From assembly GCA_029964075.1 (NCBI GenBank), contig CM057134.1, forward strand, positions 20,748,905 through 20,812,904: a stretch of 64,000 nt of DNA, given 5' to 3'. Of this stretch, positions 1-11,042 are shown piece by piece. A model generated the notes under the pieces. The model was given only the letters and a program-made list of their open reading frames with translations. It searched no databases and was not told where the DNA came from. The translations under genes were made by a program, and so were the position numbers. This DNA comes from Patiria pectinifera (lineage: Eukaryota > Echinodermata > Asteroidea > Valvatida > Asterinidae). The stretch's first letter is position 1. Each line of letters starts with the position of its first letter.

Positions 1-54
1 AAATATGCAAAACATGTACTCTAGCAAATCTATTTTGTTGTTTTTATTGAACAG

Positions 55-111
55 GATGCCAAGAGCAACATAACTGCACCTGAGATGATGAGTCTGAAGG
101 ATTCGTTCGTG
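55..111 (+). CDS. Penultimate coding exon of a host gene (partial)
   Basis: A 57-nt (19-codon) exon. It is preceded by a T-rich tract ending in acag and followed by the donor gtatgt. In the frame that joins the next exon it reads DAKSNITAPEMMSLKDSFV. Both borders fall between codons (phase 0). The rest of the gene lies upstream of the window. I do not recognise the protein. The call rests on good splice borders on both sides and an uninterrupted frame into the terminal exon at 873-947. Confidence 0.6.
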
Positions 112-872
112 GTATGTTTACATTTTTGTGTCAGTTTTCATTTAACTGTAATACCAAACTTCCAAACCTTTTTTTAAAACTCTCAAAAGAGTACATTAAC
201 GACATTGAAATCTAATTCCGCTTGAAGGTAAACATGAGTATTCCTCAAGATTGGACCCTATGTTATTCACTCTTGAATCAAACCGCAAGTGAAACTAGGT
301 ACATTTTCACGGGCCCGGGTCCCCATGTTGGCATGGGCATGGGCAGCGATCCCTCCCCCAATATTTTAGGTTGAGGGGACCCCTATGGCAATGTCCCCCT
401 AATAATGAGGGTCGTTTCTTTGTACGTTGTTAGTTCTAGATTGCATCAGAAGGCACCTAGATCATTCGAAACTCTAAAAAAAAATTCTCAGGGAGCACAT
501 TCCCTAGATTTTCTGATGAATGCCATCATCCAACTATCAAACAAGACATGGAACAAATTGTATCCCTCCAAAAATTGAAAATGCACGTTCACCCTCAGAG
601 TTATTACATTTATGGAATCGAGCAAAATTTATTATGAATTCAGGTCACCTGACCAGTGAAAAAAACTGGGTGATAAATGGGCCACAAAAATTGTGGGTAA
701 CCTTTATGAAAATAATTCATGGAAAGAAATAAAAGTGGGTTAACCTTTTGTAATTAATTTACAGGCTGACAAAAATTGGGGGTAACCTTTTGGAAATCGC
801 CGCCGCTGCATGTTGGGATGCATTCCATGGATAAAACTTACATTATTTTCTTGTATTTACACCTTCTTGTAG
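112..872 (+). other. Intron of the left-end host gene
   Basis: It starts gtatgt and ends with a pyrimidine-rich ttcttgtag acceptor. It contains GC-rich low-complexity sequence around 305-400 and a 70-codon open frame at 520-732 with no recognisable similarity. I see no gene in it. Confidence 0.5.
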
Positions 873-947
873 CTGAGCAACAAGCTACAGTTTGGAGCTA
901 CCCTGAAGATGTTTAAGAATCAGAGACCCTACAGCAATCAAGAGTAG
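873..947 (+). CDS. Terminal coding exon of the same host gene
   Basis: 24 codons plus a TAG stop, reading LSNKLQFGATLKMFKNQRPY and ending SNQE. The exon follows a strong acceptor (acaccttcttgtag) and continues the frame of the 55-111 exon without a split codon. The C-terminus is basic and polar with no membrane segment. A 3' UTR of about 270 nt with an AATAAA signal follows. Function is unknown. The alternative, chance open frames beside splice-like signals, is less likely because two borders, the frame and the poly(A) signal agree. Confidence 0.6.
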   Translation: MSNKLQFGATLKMFKNQRPYSNQE

Positions 948-1202
948 ATTGAGTTGAAGTGACAGTAATACTGGTCTCGCTGTTAGTTGATCTTATCAAT
1001 ATTACAATTAATTATTTTGGATTTACTAATAACTACGATTTGAGAGAACAAGGACTGTAAAAGGATTATTTCTTTAATATAACTTCATAAATGATATTTT
1101 TCTTGCCTTTATTAAGGTAGTTTGCCAAAATGGACTGCTCATCAGTTTCTTAAACATGTACTAACATTCATTTGTGCTGCTTTTTGGTGGATGACACTGT
1201 AC

Positions 1203-1208
1203 AATAAA
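1203..1208 (+). terminator. Poly(A) signal of the left-end host gene
   Basis: AATAAA lies 256 nt after the stop codon at 945-947, in a T-rich context suitable for cleavage just downstream. Confidence 0.5.
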
Positions 1209-1333
1209 TTGCCTATTTTATTCTATTTTAATAGTGGAAATGAAAGTTAAATGTCATTCTCTTTATTCTACTAATGTAAAAAATACATTTTATTGTAATT
1301 TGTCTAATATTGGAAGTAGGTAAGGTTGGTTAA

Positions 1334-1700
1334 CCCTAAAGGGGCCGGGTTATTTTGACCATCTCTCAGCCGGGGGGGGGGGGAGATCTCGGCCATCAAG
1401 TGACGAAAAATGTTGAAACTCAGCACCTGCATAGAGCAACTCTTCCTAAACATACCCAAGAAATTTCATTACTATAGGTAAAAAGGTTTTGGAATTATGG
1501 CTAATTAATTATTCGTACATTGTGTACACGACGTATATGCGAAAATTCAGTTTTCACGGCGCGTAGCGCCGGATAATTTGTCGCTACGCGGCAACCCGTC
1601 GTCTGATTTTTATGTTTTTGGTATCAAAAGATGCGCAAAGCTCGAGGCTAAAAAGTCATAACAGCTCGGGTCGCGGATTCCGCCCCCGGCCCCTTTAGGG
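1334..1700. mobile_element. piggyBac-like MITE with TTAA target duplication
   Basis: A 367-bp element with 16-bp terminal inverted repeats (TIRs) CCCTAAAGGGGCCGGG, flanked on both sides by TTAA (1330-1333 and 1701-1704). TTAA targets and CCC-starting termini are typical of piggyBac. The inside is non-coding, with a G run near the left end. It lies just past the 3' UTR of the left-end gene. Kolobok elements also use TTAA, so the superfamily is tentative. Confidence 0.75.
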
Positions 1701-1704
1701 TTAA

Positions 1705-3347
1705 GTTGGCATACAGCTGAACACCTCTGTAAATCAAATTTAAAAAATACTGCCAGTCTTGCTATTTGTTATGATGTATTGTATTCTATTTGAACGTTTG
1801 ACTTTTTTATTTTATTTTAACTCCAGTATGCTGGGACTGTGCCACAACTTGTTTCTTTAAACAACAGAAAATTTACATATTCAATATTTAAGGTTGGCTT
1901 ATTGTGATTTATTATTTAGCTCAAATTTGAAAAATATTATTTAATAATAAATTATGTATTATTAAATATTAATTATATTCACTAATTTAGAAAAGTAATA
2001 TTATGGCCACCTCTGCAACATTTTCATTGGGAAAATGCAGTCAATTTTATTGAACCAAACATATGTAACCATAATGCCCTTATTGATACTTATTTTCAGG
2101 TAGGCCTACATACTTTTTATGTTGTGTTGCTTGAATAAACAAGGGCCAAAATACTGGAGTTGTGTAACAAAGGCTTCACAGTAATTCCAGTGTATAACAA
2201 GTTTTAACATTAAGTAGCTATAGTAGATCAGACCCCAACCCCCGCGAGATGTAAAGTCAATCTTTCGAATTGTCATAACCTTACTGTCACAGGAAACGTT
2301 AGTATCACACTCTTCAGCACTATTGCTTTTCGCTTGCCAAAAAAAATAATAATCCAAAAGAACAAGAAACTATTAGCAGTGTGAGTAGCTTACATATTTC
2401 ATGTGGCCTCATTTACAAACTTGTCTCAGTCTTCAAGTTAAAACGCCAAAAAAAAGGAAGTAAACAAGCCATCCTCGAAAAAGGAAAAAAAAAACTGCAC
2501 ATGAAATAAATAAATATTTACCAAATGATACATGTATCAGCCTTGACAATGTTCCATGTATATGTCAGTAAATAATGATATGACATTTATTTGCTTGGCA
2601 AGGATTTCTTATTTCGTTGTAAAAAATAAATAAAAAAATTGCTCTGTTAAAAAAGTTAGGGAGTTACAATTCAGGATAATTACTGAATGATGTTAATAAC
2701 AACCTTTTACATTTGACTGAAAAGAGCTCATTATTAGGTTCACCCTTGAAACAGTTTTGTAAAGAAGGCGAGCTAAGATTGTAGACGAAATGAAACGCTC
2801 AGTTCCATTTCAGTGGGTTTAGAGGTAGTCTAACCAATCTACATGTATATTTGTGCACATGTAAGCAAAGTGGATTTAAAAGCACTCTCCTGAAATCCAT
2901 TCTTATCTTTTTTTCCATTTTGAGTACGAAAGTAATCATTTCGAAAAGTGAGGGAAAAAACAATGTAGATGCAATGTAGTCCGATATTTAGTGGTATTGA
3001 AGTGACAGCGCGGCATTCCCGCACAAGTCACGTTTGTGCACATGCCGCAAAATCTAATCCTCTTTTCAACGCATGCGTGTACGCGATACGGAAACGCCGT
3101 ATTCGTACACGTCTCGCGTACGCACTTCGTTTCTAATGGTCCCTAATATCAAACGGGAGAAAGTTGGATGCGGACTTTCACTCGTACACATCGCTCCACA
3201 GACGAATTTCAAACTAGCACTGAAACCGAGGCCCCAGTGCTCTCTTCTGTTGAGACAGCGGTTTTTTTAAGGCCCGCAAAGCTTCGGTTGCAATACTTAT
3301 TTGAAATTCGTCTATACTCTTCACTGGCGATGTGGGAATCCAATATA
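1705..3347. other. AT-rich non-coding stretch
   Basis: No ORF, splice-supported exon or terminal repeat stands out. Around 3073-3120 there is a CG-rich patch with repeated tacgcg/cgtac motifs. The minus-strand frames at 2106-2357 and 2839-3024 look random. Confidence 0.5.
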
Positions 3348-3500
3348 CAGGGTGAGTCAAAAAGATTGTGACCTGGATTACTGATTTTATTTCCTCTTGA
3401 AAAGCAATCAGATAAACACCAATAAAGTGTATTTTACAAAAAAAACATGTTCTTCCGCTAATTCCAGAACAAATACTGAAATTGATCCATGCCATCAGGA
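3348..3500 (+). mobile_element. Left end of a mariner-like element (fragment)
   Basis: TA followed by CAGGGTGAGTCAAAAAG resembles mariner termini. The complement of this end (TTTTGACTCACC) occurs at the right ends at about 16985 and 56980, next to sequence that also recurs at 4679-4840. About 40 bp at 3439-3490 (cttccgctaattcc and following) recur at 4679-4720. No matching right end is seen nearby, so this is a fragment. Confidence 0.35.
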
Positions 3501-3772
3501 GTTTATCATGTTTTACTAAAATAACCTCTTTTTTTAAATATAAATACAAAACTTATTTTCAAATGCAAAATGAGAATCAAGAGTGAAACATTATATAGTT
3601 GTATTTTGAATATGAGAAACAAGTAAACTATCCCCTCCCCCCTAGGAAAAATGGATGGTTTATATTTTCTATATAGCTGTCCATTGAAAGCCGTTGGCTG
3701 AGTGAGAATTACAGATTACACGCAGCCATCCAAGTACAAAATTTGAGTCAAGTTTAAAACATTAGAGCCACA

Positions 3773-4088
3773 CAAGGGCGGATCCAGAACAAAATTTTGG
3801 AGGGGGCCAAAAAAAATGTTGGTCCCCCAAAAAAGTGGGTCTCAAAAATTACGGCGTGGGGTTCGGGGCCCGCTTAAGGGCCCCGAAAATTTTTTGGATT
3901 CTAGATGCTCTGTGGTGCGATCTGAGGCAATTTCTGACCACTTTAACCAATTTATTTTGAGGAAAAGATGGTGGTGTACTCATTGCCTGCCTTTATTGCG
4001 ATGTCACATAAAAAAAATTTAAAAATGGTTTCGTTTTGGGGGGGCCATGGCCCCCTTTGGCCCCCCCCCCCCCCTGGATCCGCCCTTG
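3773..4088. mobile_element. hAT-type MITE with 8-bp TSD
   Basis: Perfect 15-bp TIRs CAAGGGCGGATCCAG / CTGGATCCGCCCTTG, flanked by the 8-bp duplication GAGCCACA (3765-3772, 4089-4096). The 316-bp interior is non-coding with runs of G and C next to the ends. An 8-bp duplication is diagnostic of hAT-like transposition. Confidence 0.8.
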
Positions 4089-4361
4089 GAGCCACAGAGG
4101 TTAACCTTTTTTGTTGGATAATGATTTAGTGCAGGCCTTAACAAAGGAGGTCATAATATTAAAGAATTTGCATGATGACAACTTCTCAGGTTTGGGCAAT
4201 TTTTGATATCGATTATTTATTGAGTGATCGAACACAACCGGATCACTTTTAAGAATTGTTCAAATAAATCTTCTGTTGCTCTCTTTTTATGGATTATTTA
4301 TGGTATAAGCTTGTAACATTGAACTAACGTCATCCCTGACCCCGAGTGGTGCATATTACTC

Positions 4362-4380
4362 TGACGTCATGATGACGTCA
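4362..4380. promoter_or_regulatory. Palindromic double CRE-like site
   Basis: TGACGTCATGATGACGTCA is a perfect 19-bp palindrome made of two full CRE octamers (TGACGTCA) 3 bp apart. CREB/ATF proteins bind this octamer. It lies in non-coding DNA next to the decayed gene-copy fragment, so function here is inference. Confidence 0.35.
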
Positions 4381-4678
4381 TGGAGTATCAAATTACAAGC
4401 AATTTTAGTTGGGAAAAGGTAACTGACTTCTTTCATTTGTAGCTTTTGATAATAAATAATTTTTGTAATTTGTTATCAGATAGAAACAATTTTTGTTGTG
4501 TACGTGAAGTCGCTCGACCTTTTCTTCCAGGGCTACCGCAAGGTCCAAGTAAGATGAATTCAAATGTAAAAAATTCTTCCAAACGATTTAAGGGATGATA
4601 ATAAAACCCGGTGTGAACATGGGAACATTTATGTTGTGATGTCATCAAGACATCATCAGGTATTTAATTACAAAAGTT

Positions 4679-5340
4679 CTTCCGCTAATTCCAAAACAAA
4701 TACTGAAATTGATCCATGTTACTAGTCAATACATGTACTTTATCCCTCTGGTATTTTTATGAAATGGGGCGAGCCAAATATATTTGTTAGTATTTGTTTT
4801 CTCATTCGGTCACTTTCTTTTGCACTCACGCAGAACATGTAATTTGGGATGTTATGTTTGACTTGGTGTCATTGTTTGCACCCAAAACGAACTGATAGGT
4901 TGAGCATGATAATTCGAGTCACTCTTCGTATGTGAACTTCAATCTCATGCAATTGTAAGTACAGACATTTGGCCCGATAGCGGTTGCACTTCATAACTCT
5001 ACCGTATAGGCTATACACTGATCGCATCATGAGCCATGGGGAGGTTTTGTTACATGTTTGTTTGATTTGTATTTTGGGTTGTCATTTTATGTAACAGTAC
5101 TTAGCCAATAAAGGTAACATATAAATCTACACTGTATTTCACTCAGGCATATCTAAACATTGGTGAATATTCCACAAGATTTTGAACATATTTATTGAAC
5201 GTATTTAACAACGCTTACCTGCCATGGTTGATCTCGATCAATGAAGTTCAATGGCGTATCGACAATCAATCGTGGCATACTATTTATACACCAGGGATTT
5301 CCCGCACAGGTTAAACATTAACCATGCATTATAATAACAA
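4679..5340 (-). repeat. Third, decayed copy of the 5' part of the death-domain unit
   Basis: Pieces match paralogues 1 and 2 in order: a mariner-like 3' section (4730-4840, like 16880 and 56870), a cttcataactct segment (like 58700), the intron-1 start (5085-5215), and the sequence upstream of exon 1 up to ccagggatttcccg (like 58990). It is more diverged than the two paralogues are from each other. Confidence 0.6.
5219..5225 (-). pseudogene. First exon (ATGGCAG) of the decayed death-domain gene copy
   Basis: On the minus strand, gatctcgatca-like context precedes ATGGCAG followed by gtaagc, the same exon-1 border as at 19207-19213 and 58906-58912. No later exon of this copy is seen in the window, so it is treated as a remnant. 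Confidence 0.5.
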
Positions 5341-5409
5341 ACATGACGCAGTGGCGTAGCACGGTCATTTTTATCGGGGGGTTAACAATTTCTTGAAAAG
5401 GGCACTTGC

Positions 5410-5922
5410 CAACCTCGTCCCCAGGGTGTCGAGCAGTACGCGCCCACTACTACCTGCTCTCTCACCCTGGTATTGGATCATTTGCATGTGCAAGATTTTT
5501 GAACACGTATGCAAATGAGGAACAGTCCTGTGCCTGGATATGCGTTACACATTAGCGTTTGTTTTGGTATGCGGTGTCTGGGGTAAAAGCAGAGTCAATT
5601 CGTAGCAGCGTGAGCACGGCGTGAGTTACGAAAACACGATTTTTTAAATCAAACTGTTACGATCTTATCGAGACAACATGCAGTATCATATTTCATATTA
5701 ATATGAGCAAATTGGAAAGGAAATTAGTATTTTCGAGAAGGCGTGGACGAATGATCGCGAAAACACGTACTGCACGTTGTGAATAATAGCACCAAGTACA
5801 CGATAAAAATCCATTACTAACCAATTGCGGTATCCAATCAGGATACAGGAAGAAAGTTTACTATCCAGGGCTTACTATTGGAAACGCGGTTGGAAATAAA
5901 GTAAGCACTGGGGACGAGGTTG
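5410..5922 (-). mobile_element. Mutator-like MITE, copy 1 (9-bp TSD GGCACTTGC)
   Basis: 513 bp with termini CAACCTCGTCCCC / GGGGACGAGGTTG, flanked by the 9-bp duplication GGCACTTGC (5401-5409, 5923-5931). It is in reverse orientation to the copies at 51710 and 57206. The interior is non-coding and includes a near copy of a segment that also survives upstream of exon 1a of the death-domain genes. Nine-bp duplications fit Mutator-like elements, but no transposase is present to confirm this. Confidence 0.8.
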
Positions 5923-6076
5923 GGCACTTGCACATCCGTGGTGAAATGTAGACACCTTTCTTTTTTTTTCTCTGGACACTTGGCCTTCGTAAAATCAAAA
6001 AGTGTGTGGGGGGAACCTGGTACCATCTGTCAATGGGGGCACTGTTCAAAACCGACCATTATGCACACTAACGGAC

Positions 6077-6749
6077 AATTCGTCACCGACACCACGAAGT
6101 GACCTTAACCCCCGCGAAGTGGAAAATGTGTGTTTCGAGATACAGGCGATTTAAGTTGGTGATGTTTTGAAACGGTGTTCTGAACATCGTATTCGCCTCA
6201 AAATTCATATTTTTGTTTCATTGTCTGAAAGCTGGGATCTTGAATGTCACGTTTATGTATGATTTTTATTGAAAACAAATAATATCAATGAGTTATCAAC
6301 TAATTAACCTTAAGGTCACTTCGTAAAAACTCTAAAATCAGAATACGAGCTGTTCGAGTTTTCACGAAGTGACGCTAACCATGTGTATTAGCTAATGGGT
6401 TAGCGCTACTTCGTGATGACGCCAGAAGGGAGTCGCGCGTATCACGTGACATTTGTGTTACTTCGTGAAAACGCAAAACCCGTTTTTGACGCGTATTGTG
6501 CAGGCAGTTTACATGCAAAAGAATGGTATAGTACACTTCGTGAAAACGCATTTTCCGGTTTTGACCTATTAAGTTGCAAACGTTCATTAATGTTAATTAA
6601 TGTTTTGACAAAACTAATTAACTATGTGTTTAGTAACTTCTTGAGGTGATAGATTATGTGTAATTAATCACAAATCAGCAAAAAAAATCGAAATCGTAAA
6701 ATATTGATTTTTTGATGTTAGTGTCACTTCGTGGTGACGGTGACGAATT
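6077..6749. mobile_element. TIR element built on ACTTCGTG motifs
   Basis: Near-perfect 27-bp TIRs start AATTCGTCACCG and end CACGAAGTGAC. The motif ACTTCGTGAAAACGC and variants recur inside in both orientations (about 6308, 6358, 6405, 6459, 6535). No convincing target duplication is visible and the interior has no credible coding sequence, so the superfamily is undetermined. Confidence 0.6.
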
Positions 6750-7050
6750 TATGGTGCTTTTCAGGGCGATACATGCGTGAAATCATTTTTAAAAAAGGCA
6801 CCCATAACGGCCAATGACAAAAAAGGACACCACTTCTTTTTAAAAGGGCACTTGTTCAGAAAAAAAGGGCACTTCTTAAAAAAACGGTGGCACTCTTTAC
6901 AATTATTGGGGGGGGGGGAAGTTGTGAGTATTTTTTGGATTTTTGGGAATTTTTGGAATTATCACTGAGGTCTCTAGACCACATGTGAATTGGGTTTTCT
7001 GTCTCTACCTGATTCCGTGGGTTTTCCCAGAGTATTCTTCTGGGGTTTTC

Positions 7051-8397
7051 TGTGGTGGCCCTGAAGGGACATAACATGTCGCTAATTATTTTTGGGACGT
7101 CGTGAATTTATGCCAGAGTTGCTGACTCGAGTCATGTGACTTGGACTCGAGTCGGACTCGAGTCGCTATTTTTGTGACTTGTGACTTGACTTGTAAATAC
7201 CAGCTTTGACTTGTGACTTGACTTGGACTTGCAAACAATGACTTGTGACTTGACTTGGACTTGCAAAAAATGACTTGTTACCACCCCAAGTCAGACGCTA
7301 CTCGATTTATTTTTAATTGAGGTCGCCCATCACAAGGCCCAAAAGGCCACTCAAGGTGTTTATAAATGTAGTTTACAGATGCAGCGAGAAAGTTTCATTC
7401 CAGAAAATAGACCTCAGTGACTGAATCCAGTAAAATGAATAGTTCCCATTAGTTTCAAAAGTTTTCAATAAGACTGTCACAACAAACTACAGTTTTCAAT
7501 GACCAAGTGTCTTGCTTAACGTAATGGTTGAACAACCTTTGAAAGGAACCTTTCATGAAAAGAAAGCATGCCCTTGTCAATTGCATGTAACATACCGGAT
7601 AGCTTAACCCATTGGTAGGCGTTTAGTATACATAAAAGTTGAACAATAAAGTGTTAGTATACTACATGTAATCGAGTGAGTGAAGTCTTTTTTTCATGTC
7701 ATCTCAACATTTATTTCTACAATGTAAAGTACATTTATTAAAGTATACAAAGGGCTAATATCCGACGGATATGTGATAAACTACAAGAATAGTAATTGGA
7801 ACACATTGAAAAAGGGGAATTAAGAAGGCATGTTCAAAATAACTCGTAAGTTAACGCCAGGTTCTTTTTAAAGCTGAACAAAATAATGTGCAACTTGACG
7901 TGTTCTTGGACAAAGATACTTGTGACTTGAATTGTTTTTACACCAAACATGCCAAATGACTTGTGACTTGACTTGTGACTGGACCTAATGACTTGTGACT
8001 TGACTTGTGACTGGACCTAATGACTTGTGACTTGACTTGGACTTGCAATAATGACTTGTGACTTGACTTGGACTTGCAAAAAATGACTTGCTGCCACCTC
8101 TGATTTATGCACAAGTGAATATTTTTGCGACGTCGTGAAGATTTTTGCGACTATAGTCGTGAATTTATTCAGGGAACCAGACTTAACTGAAAAATATATT
8201 CGTAAAAATATTCACGACTGGTCGTGAATACATTTACGACTTGTCGCAAAAATATTCACGACGTCACAAAATATTCACGACGTCGCAAAGCGCGACCGGC
8301 CGTGAGTAAATTCACGACTAGTCGCAAAAAAATTCACGACGTCGCAAACAAAATTCACGACATGTTATGTCCCTTGCGTCCCTTCAAGGCCACCATA
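7051..8397. mobile_element. CGACGTCG-rich TIR element interrupted by a hAT element
   Basis: The ends match as inverted repeats (TRTGGTGGCC, then TGAAGGGAC and ACATAACATGTCG), flanked by GTTTTC on both sides (7045-7050, 8398-8403). The remaining sequence (7051-7113 plus 8103-8397) is made of repeats of TTCACGACGTCGCAAA and related palindromes. It sits in a repeat with a minus-strand open stretch (peptide EENPRRILWENPR) that continues across the insertion as EEITVRWEEN. This supports these borders. Confidence 0.6.
7114..8102. mobile_element. Non-autonomous hAT element with GACTTGTGACTTGACTTGG arrays
   Basis: 989 bp flanked by the 8-bp duplication ATTTATGC (7106-7113, 8103-8110). Termini are CAGAGTTGCTGACTCGAG on the left and, read inward, CAGAGGTGGCAGCAAGTCA on the right. 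Both subterminal regions (about 7125-7290 and 7955-8090) carry tandem GACTTGTGACTTGACTTGG-like repeats, which are common transposase-binding arrays in hAT elements. No ORF is present. Confidence 0.8.
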
Positions 8398-8403
8398 GTT
8401 TTC

Positions 8404-9302
8404 CTCCCACCTAACTGTAATTTCTTCTCCTTTTCTCTCTTCTATAGGTTTCTGTAGTGCCTTTTTAGCCTTAACATAGGGCACATTTGAGGAATCCTTG
8501 GTTTCATCACCAAAAAGAAAGAAATGAAATAATAAATAATATTTGTTCGGTTGCTTCTTGTCGGTGAATTTCTTTGGCAATTTTAACTGGGTAGGAATTG
8601 CGCTCGATGATGTAGTACTCAAATCCCCAAGACAATTAACCAAAGAGAAACAACAGAACCAATTCTTGGTTTTGACCGCCAACACGCACCACAGTATACA
8701 CGTACGTGTCCAATTCCTCAACGGCAAGGTTCTATTGTTGCTGAACACTATCAATGAATACTCTTAAAATGTTTAGTATTGAACATGCGTATACTTTAGA
8801 AAATTTGTTTAAGTGATTTAGAAAAGTTTTTAATTTTGCATTGTGTGTCTGCTCATTAATACACCCTACAACAGTTATGATATTAGTAATGTGATGGACG
8901 AACTTCAATCGGCCATCCGGGATTCAAGTTGACAATTTAACTATGAAGGACTCGGTAAATTAAAGACGGTGAACATAGACTTTTCCGTACTCAACAATTT
9001 ATTTTTTAAACAGAACAAGGCCGAATCCATAAATACACAAACTGCAATCTACAAGGAGCTATGGTGACCACACGCCTCTGGAACACAGACAACCAGCGTG
9101 GGGCAAGACCGTGGGTTTTATACAGAATTAATACGGCTGGGTTTTAATCAAATTCCAAGGGATACAGTGAATTCGGATTAGGAAGCGCATGTACTCGTAC
9201 GTAAGTAAATAATCAGGTGAAGGCACTGTAAAATAATCAGGTGCATCACAGTAACATAGTGCACAGATATAGATAGTGGTCGGTGAATCAATTTGTACTA
9301 TG
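8404..9302. other. Non-coding stretch before the duplicated unit
   Basis: The first 300 bp continue the repeat that hosts the 7051-8397 insertion, with an open minus-strand frame (8365-8754) I cannot assign. The remainder shows no gene, terminal repeat or paralogue elsewhere in the window. Confidence 0.4.
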
Positions 9303-9430
9303 CTCTCTAATTTCCACTGTCATTTTTTGCATAAACAATATACGGCTTCCTAATTTTCTGCCAATGTGGCTGCCACGTTTCGCGTGGTTATTTCTCCACA
9401 TTGGCTTTTCTATTGAGGGCGCTTTTAGCT

Positions 9431-9504
9431 TTACCGCAGATCGCCAGCGGCCTCTGCTTCTGCCTGTTGTTCTTGTAAGTCAGCCTTTGCTTCTGCCTGT
9501 AGTT
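9431..9504 (-). CDS. Terminal exon (exon 4), paralogue 1
   Basis: 74 nt after a tttatatag acceptor. The first two bases (AA) complete the Glu codon begun by the last G of the death-domain exon. The frame then gives LQAEAKADLQEQQAEAEAA and GDLR before TAA, a short Ala/Glu/Gln-rich helix or coiled-coil tail. The same exon, open to the same stop, occurs at 33015-33088 and at 53107-53180 (plus strand). Three copies with conserved length, frame and stop support real coding ancestry. Confidence 0.65.
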
Positions 9505-9746
9505 CTATATAAAAGAAATAATAATGTAAGAAAAGTAAAGCATCCCAAATAACAAAGTATACGCCCTGAGAAGGTGGAAGATAACTTTTTGAGTAAAAAA
9601 AAAATGATTTCATGGGGACTGCAATTACAATTTCATTGGGTTACATTATTTAGGGAATAAATGGGTGTTCGGGAGGTATTATAACACTCCGTTTTTCGCT
9701 CGTACCCCCCTGTCCTGCAAACAGGACCCTGGGATACTCTGATGAA

Positions 9747-10196
9747 TTCACGCTCTGATTGGTTGGATTTTGCGTGACCAGTGACCTGCGCGTCATCAAG
9801 GTCATGACTCTGCAAAGTTCGAAACCGCCGTTAAGTCTAATTCATTACTCTTTTATTCCAGTTTAGATTTTTTTTTCTCGTTGAAAAGCGTAATAATGTA
9901 GGAAATTCTGTAAAACTTATCTGTGTTGTAAATTTACAATTCCCATCATTCGCTCAGGCTCCCTTCGAATCACGAAACGGTCGGATTGCATTATGCGACG
10001 CTCAAAATTTTGTCCACATGGTCCGCAATTAAACCGAAATCACATCCGGTATGGAATGTGAGCAATTCTATGGGAAGGTTTCGGATAGTATTTGCGCACA
10101 TTGTCTAACTGCAGTCTTGAACAGCTGCAGCCAGATGCTTTATATATAGGTCATATGCCACTTCCTTCACAAGATTCTGTGAAGCTCATCAGAGTA
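9747..10196. repeat. Segment inverted relative to paralogue 2
   Basis: This 450-bp block lies between inverted repeats (ctgggatactctgatga, within a longer gcaaacagga hairpin sequence). Its orientation is opposite to the same block in paralogue 2 (about 33316-33720) and its inverted copy (about 52490-52880). The flanking repeats keep their orientation, so the segment flipped between them. Confidence 0.6.
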
Positions 10197-11042
10197 TCCC
10201 AGCATCCTATTTGCAGGGCGGGGGGTATGAGCGAAACACTGTTTAAGACCGGTTGAAGTCTGGATGGGTGATAATTACCCGAGGCCAAAAATAGAGTGTT
10301 TAATACCGACCGAACACATATTTATTCCCATTCATAGATACCTTTTCGGTCACGGTCCAAAAATCAAAACAAATAAACAACAAGACGTTGCCAACCATTT
10401 TGTTGAACAATTTTACTTCATGTTGTTTTAAACACCCCTCTTACTATAATATGGAATGTCCCTCCACAACTCATTACCTTATAAGGAGATGGGCGTGCGC
10501 GCCGCGCGTATACTGCGCGATGTCGCGCAAAACGCAGCTGGGCTGGTGTAGTGTGAATTTCGGACTATGAAATACTGATTCAGTTGTATTATTGCGCATG
10601 CGTACGTGAGGAATGTGAGCGTTGAACCTATGAAATGATAAAAGGCACCGGATTTCATGAGAGCCCAAATTTCATGTGGCACTGGAAAAGTGTTTAAGAC
10701 CAGCCAGCCATGTCTTTATATCTATGAATTCAATTTAATGTATATTTGAGGCTTGACTGTCTTAGGGCCGAAATTTACTTACTGAGAGAAGATGAAGCAT
10801 TTGTAATTTGGAATCTGAGTGTAAACTAACGCATACCATTCCGCTTTCAGTGGACTAAAATTGATCATCATCAGACGCTAATTAGACTTATGAACCCTTG
10901 CTGACTGTAGAAGAATTTCCAACTCATAAACTGTAATGCAAATGCCGTGCAGCATAAGAGCTCGTAGCTCTGATCGGAATACAAATTACCTGTTTTAAAA
11001 CAATTTGCATCGCCTTTTTAGAAATAGAAAAAAGGCGCTCAC

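Noticed and set aside
10474-10682. Minus-strand ORFs, also near 42468-42662
   Set aside because: They lie in a dispersed inverted-repeat segment (also at 48533-49160 and 51316-51570) and show no conservation of frame.
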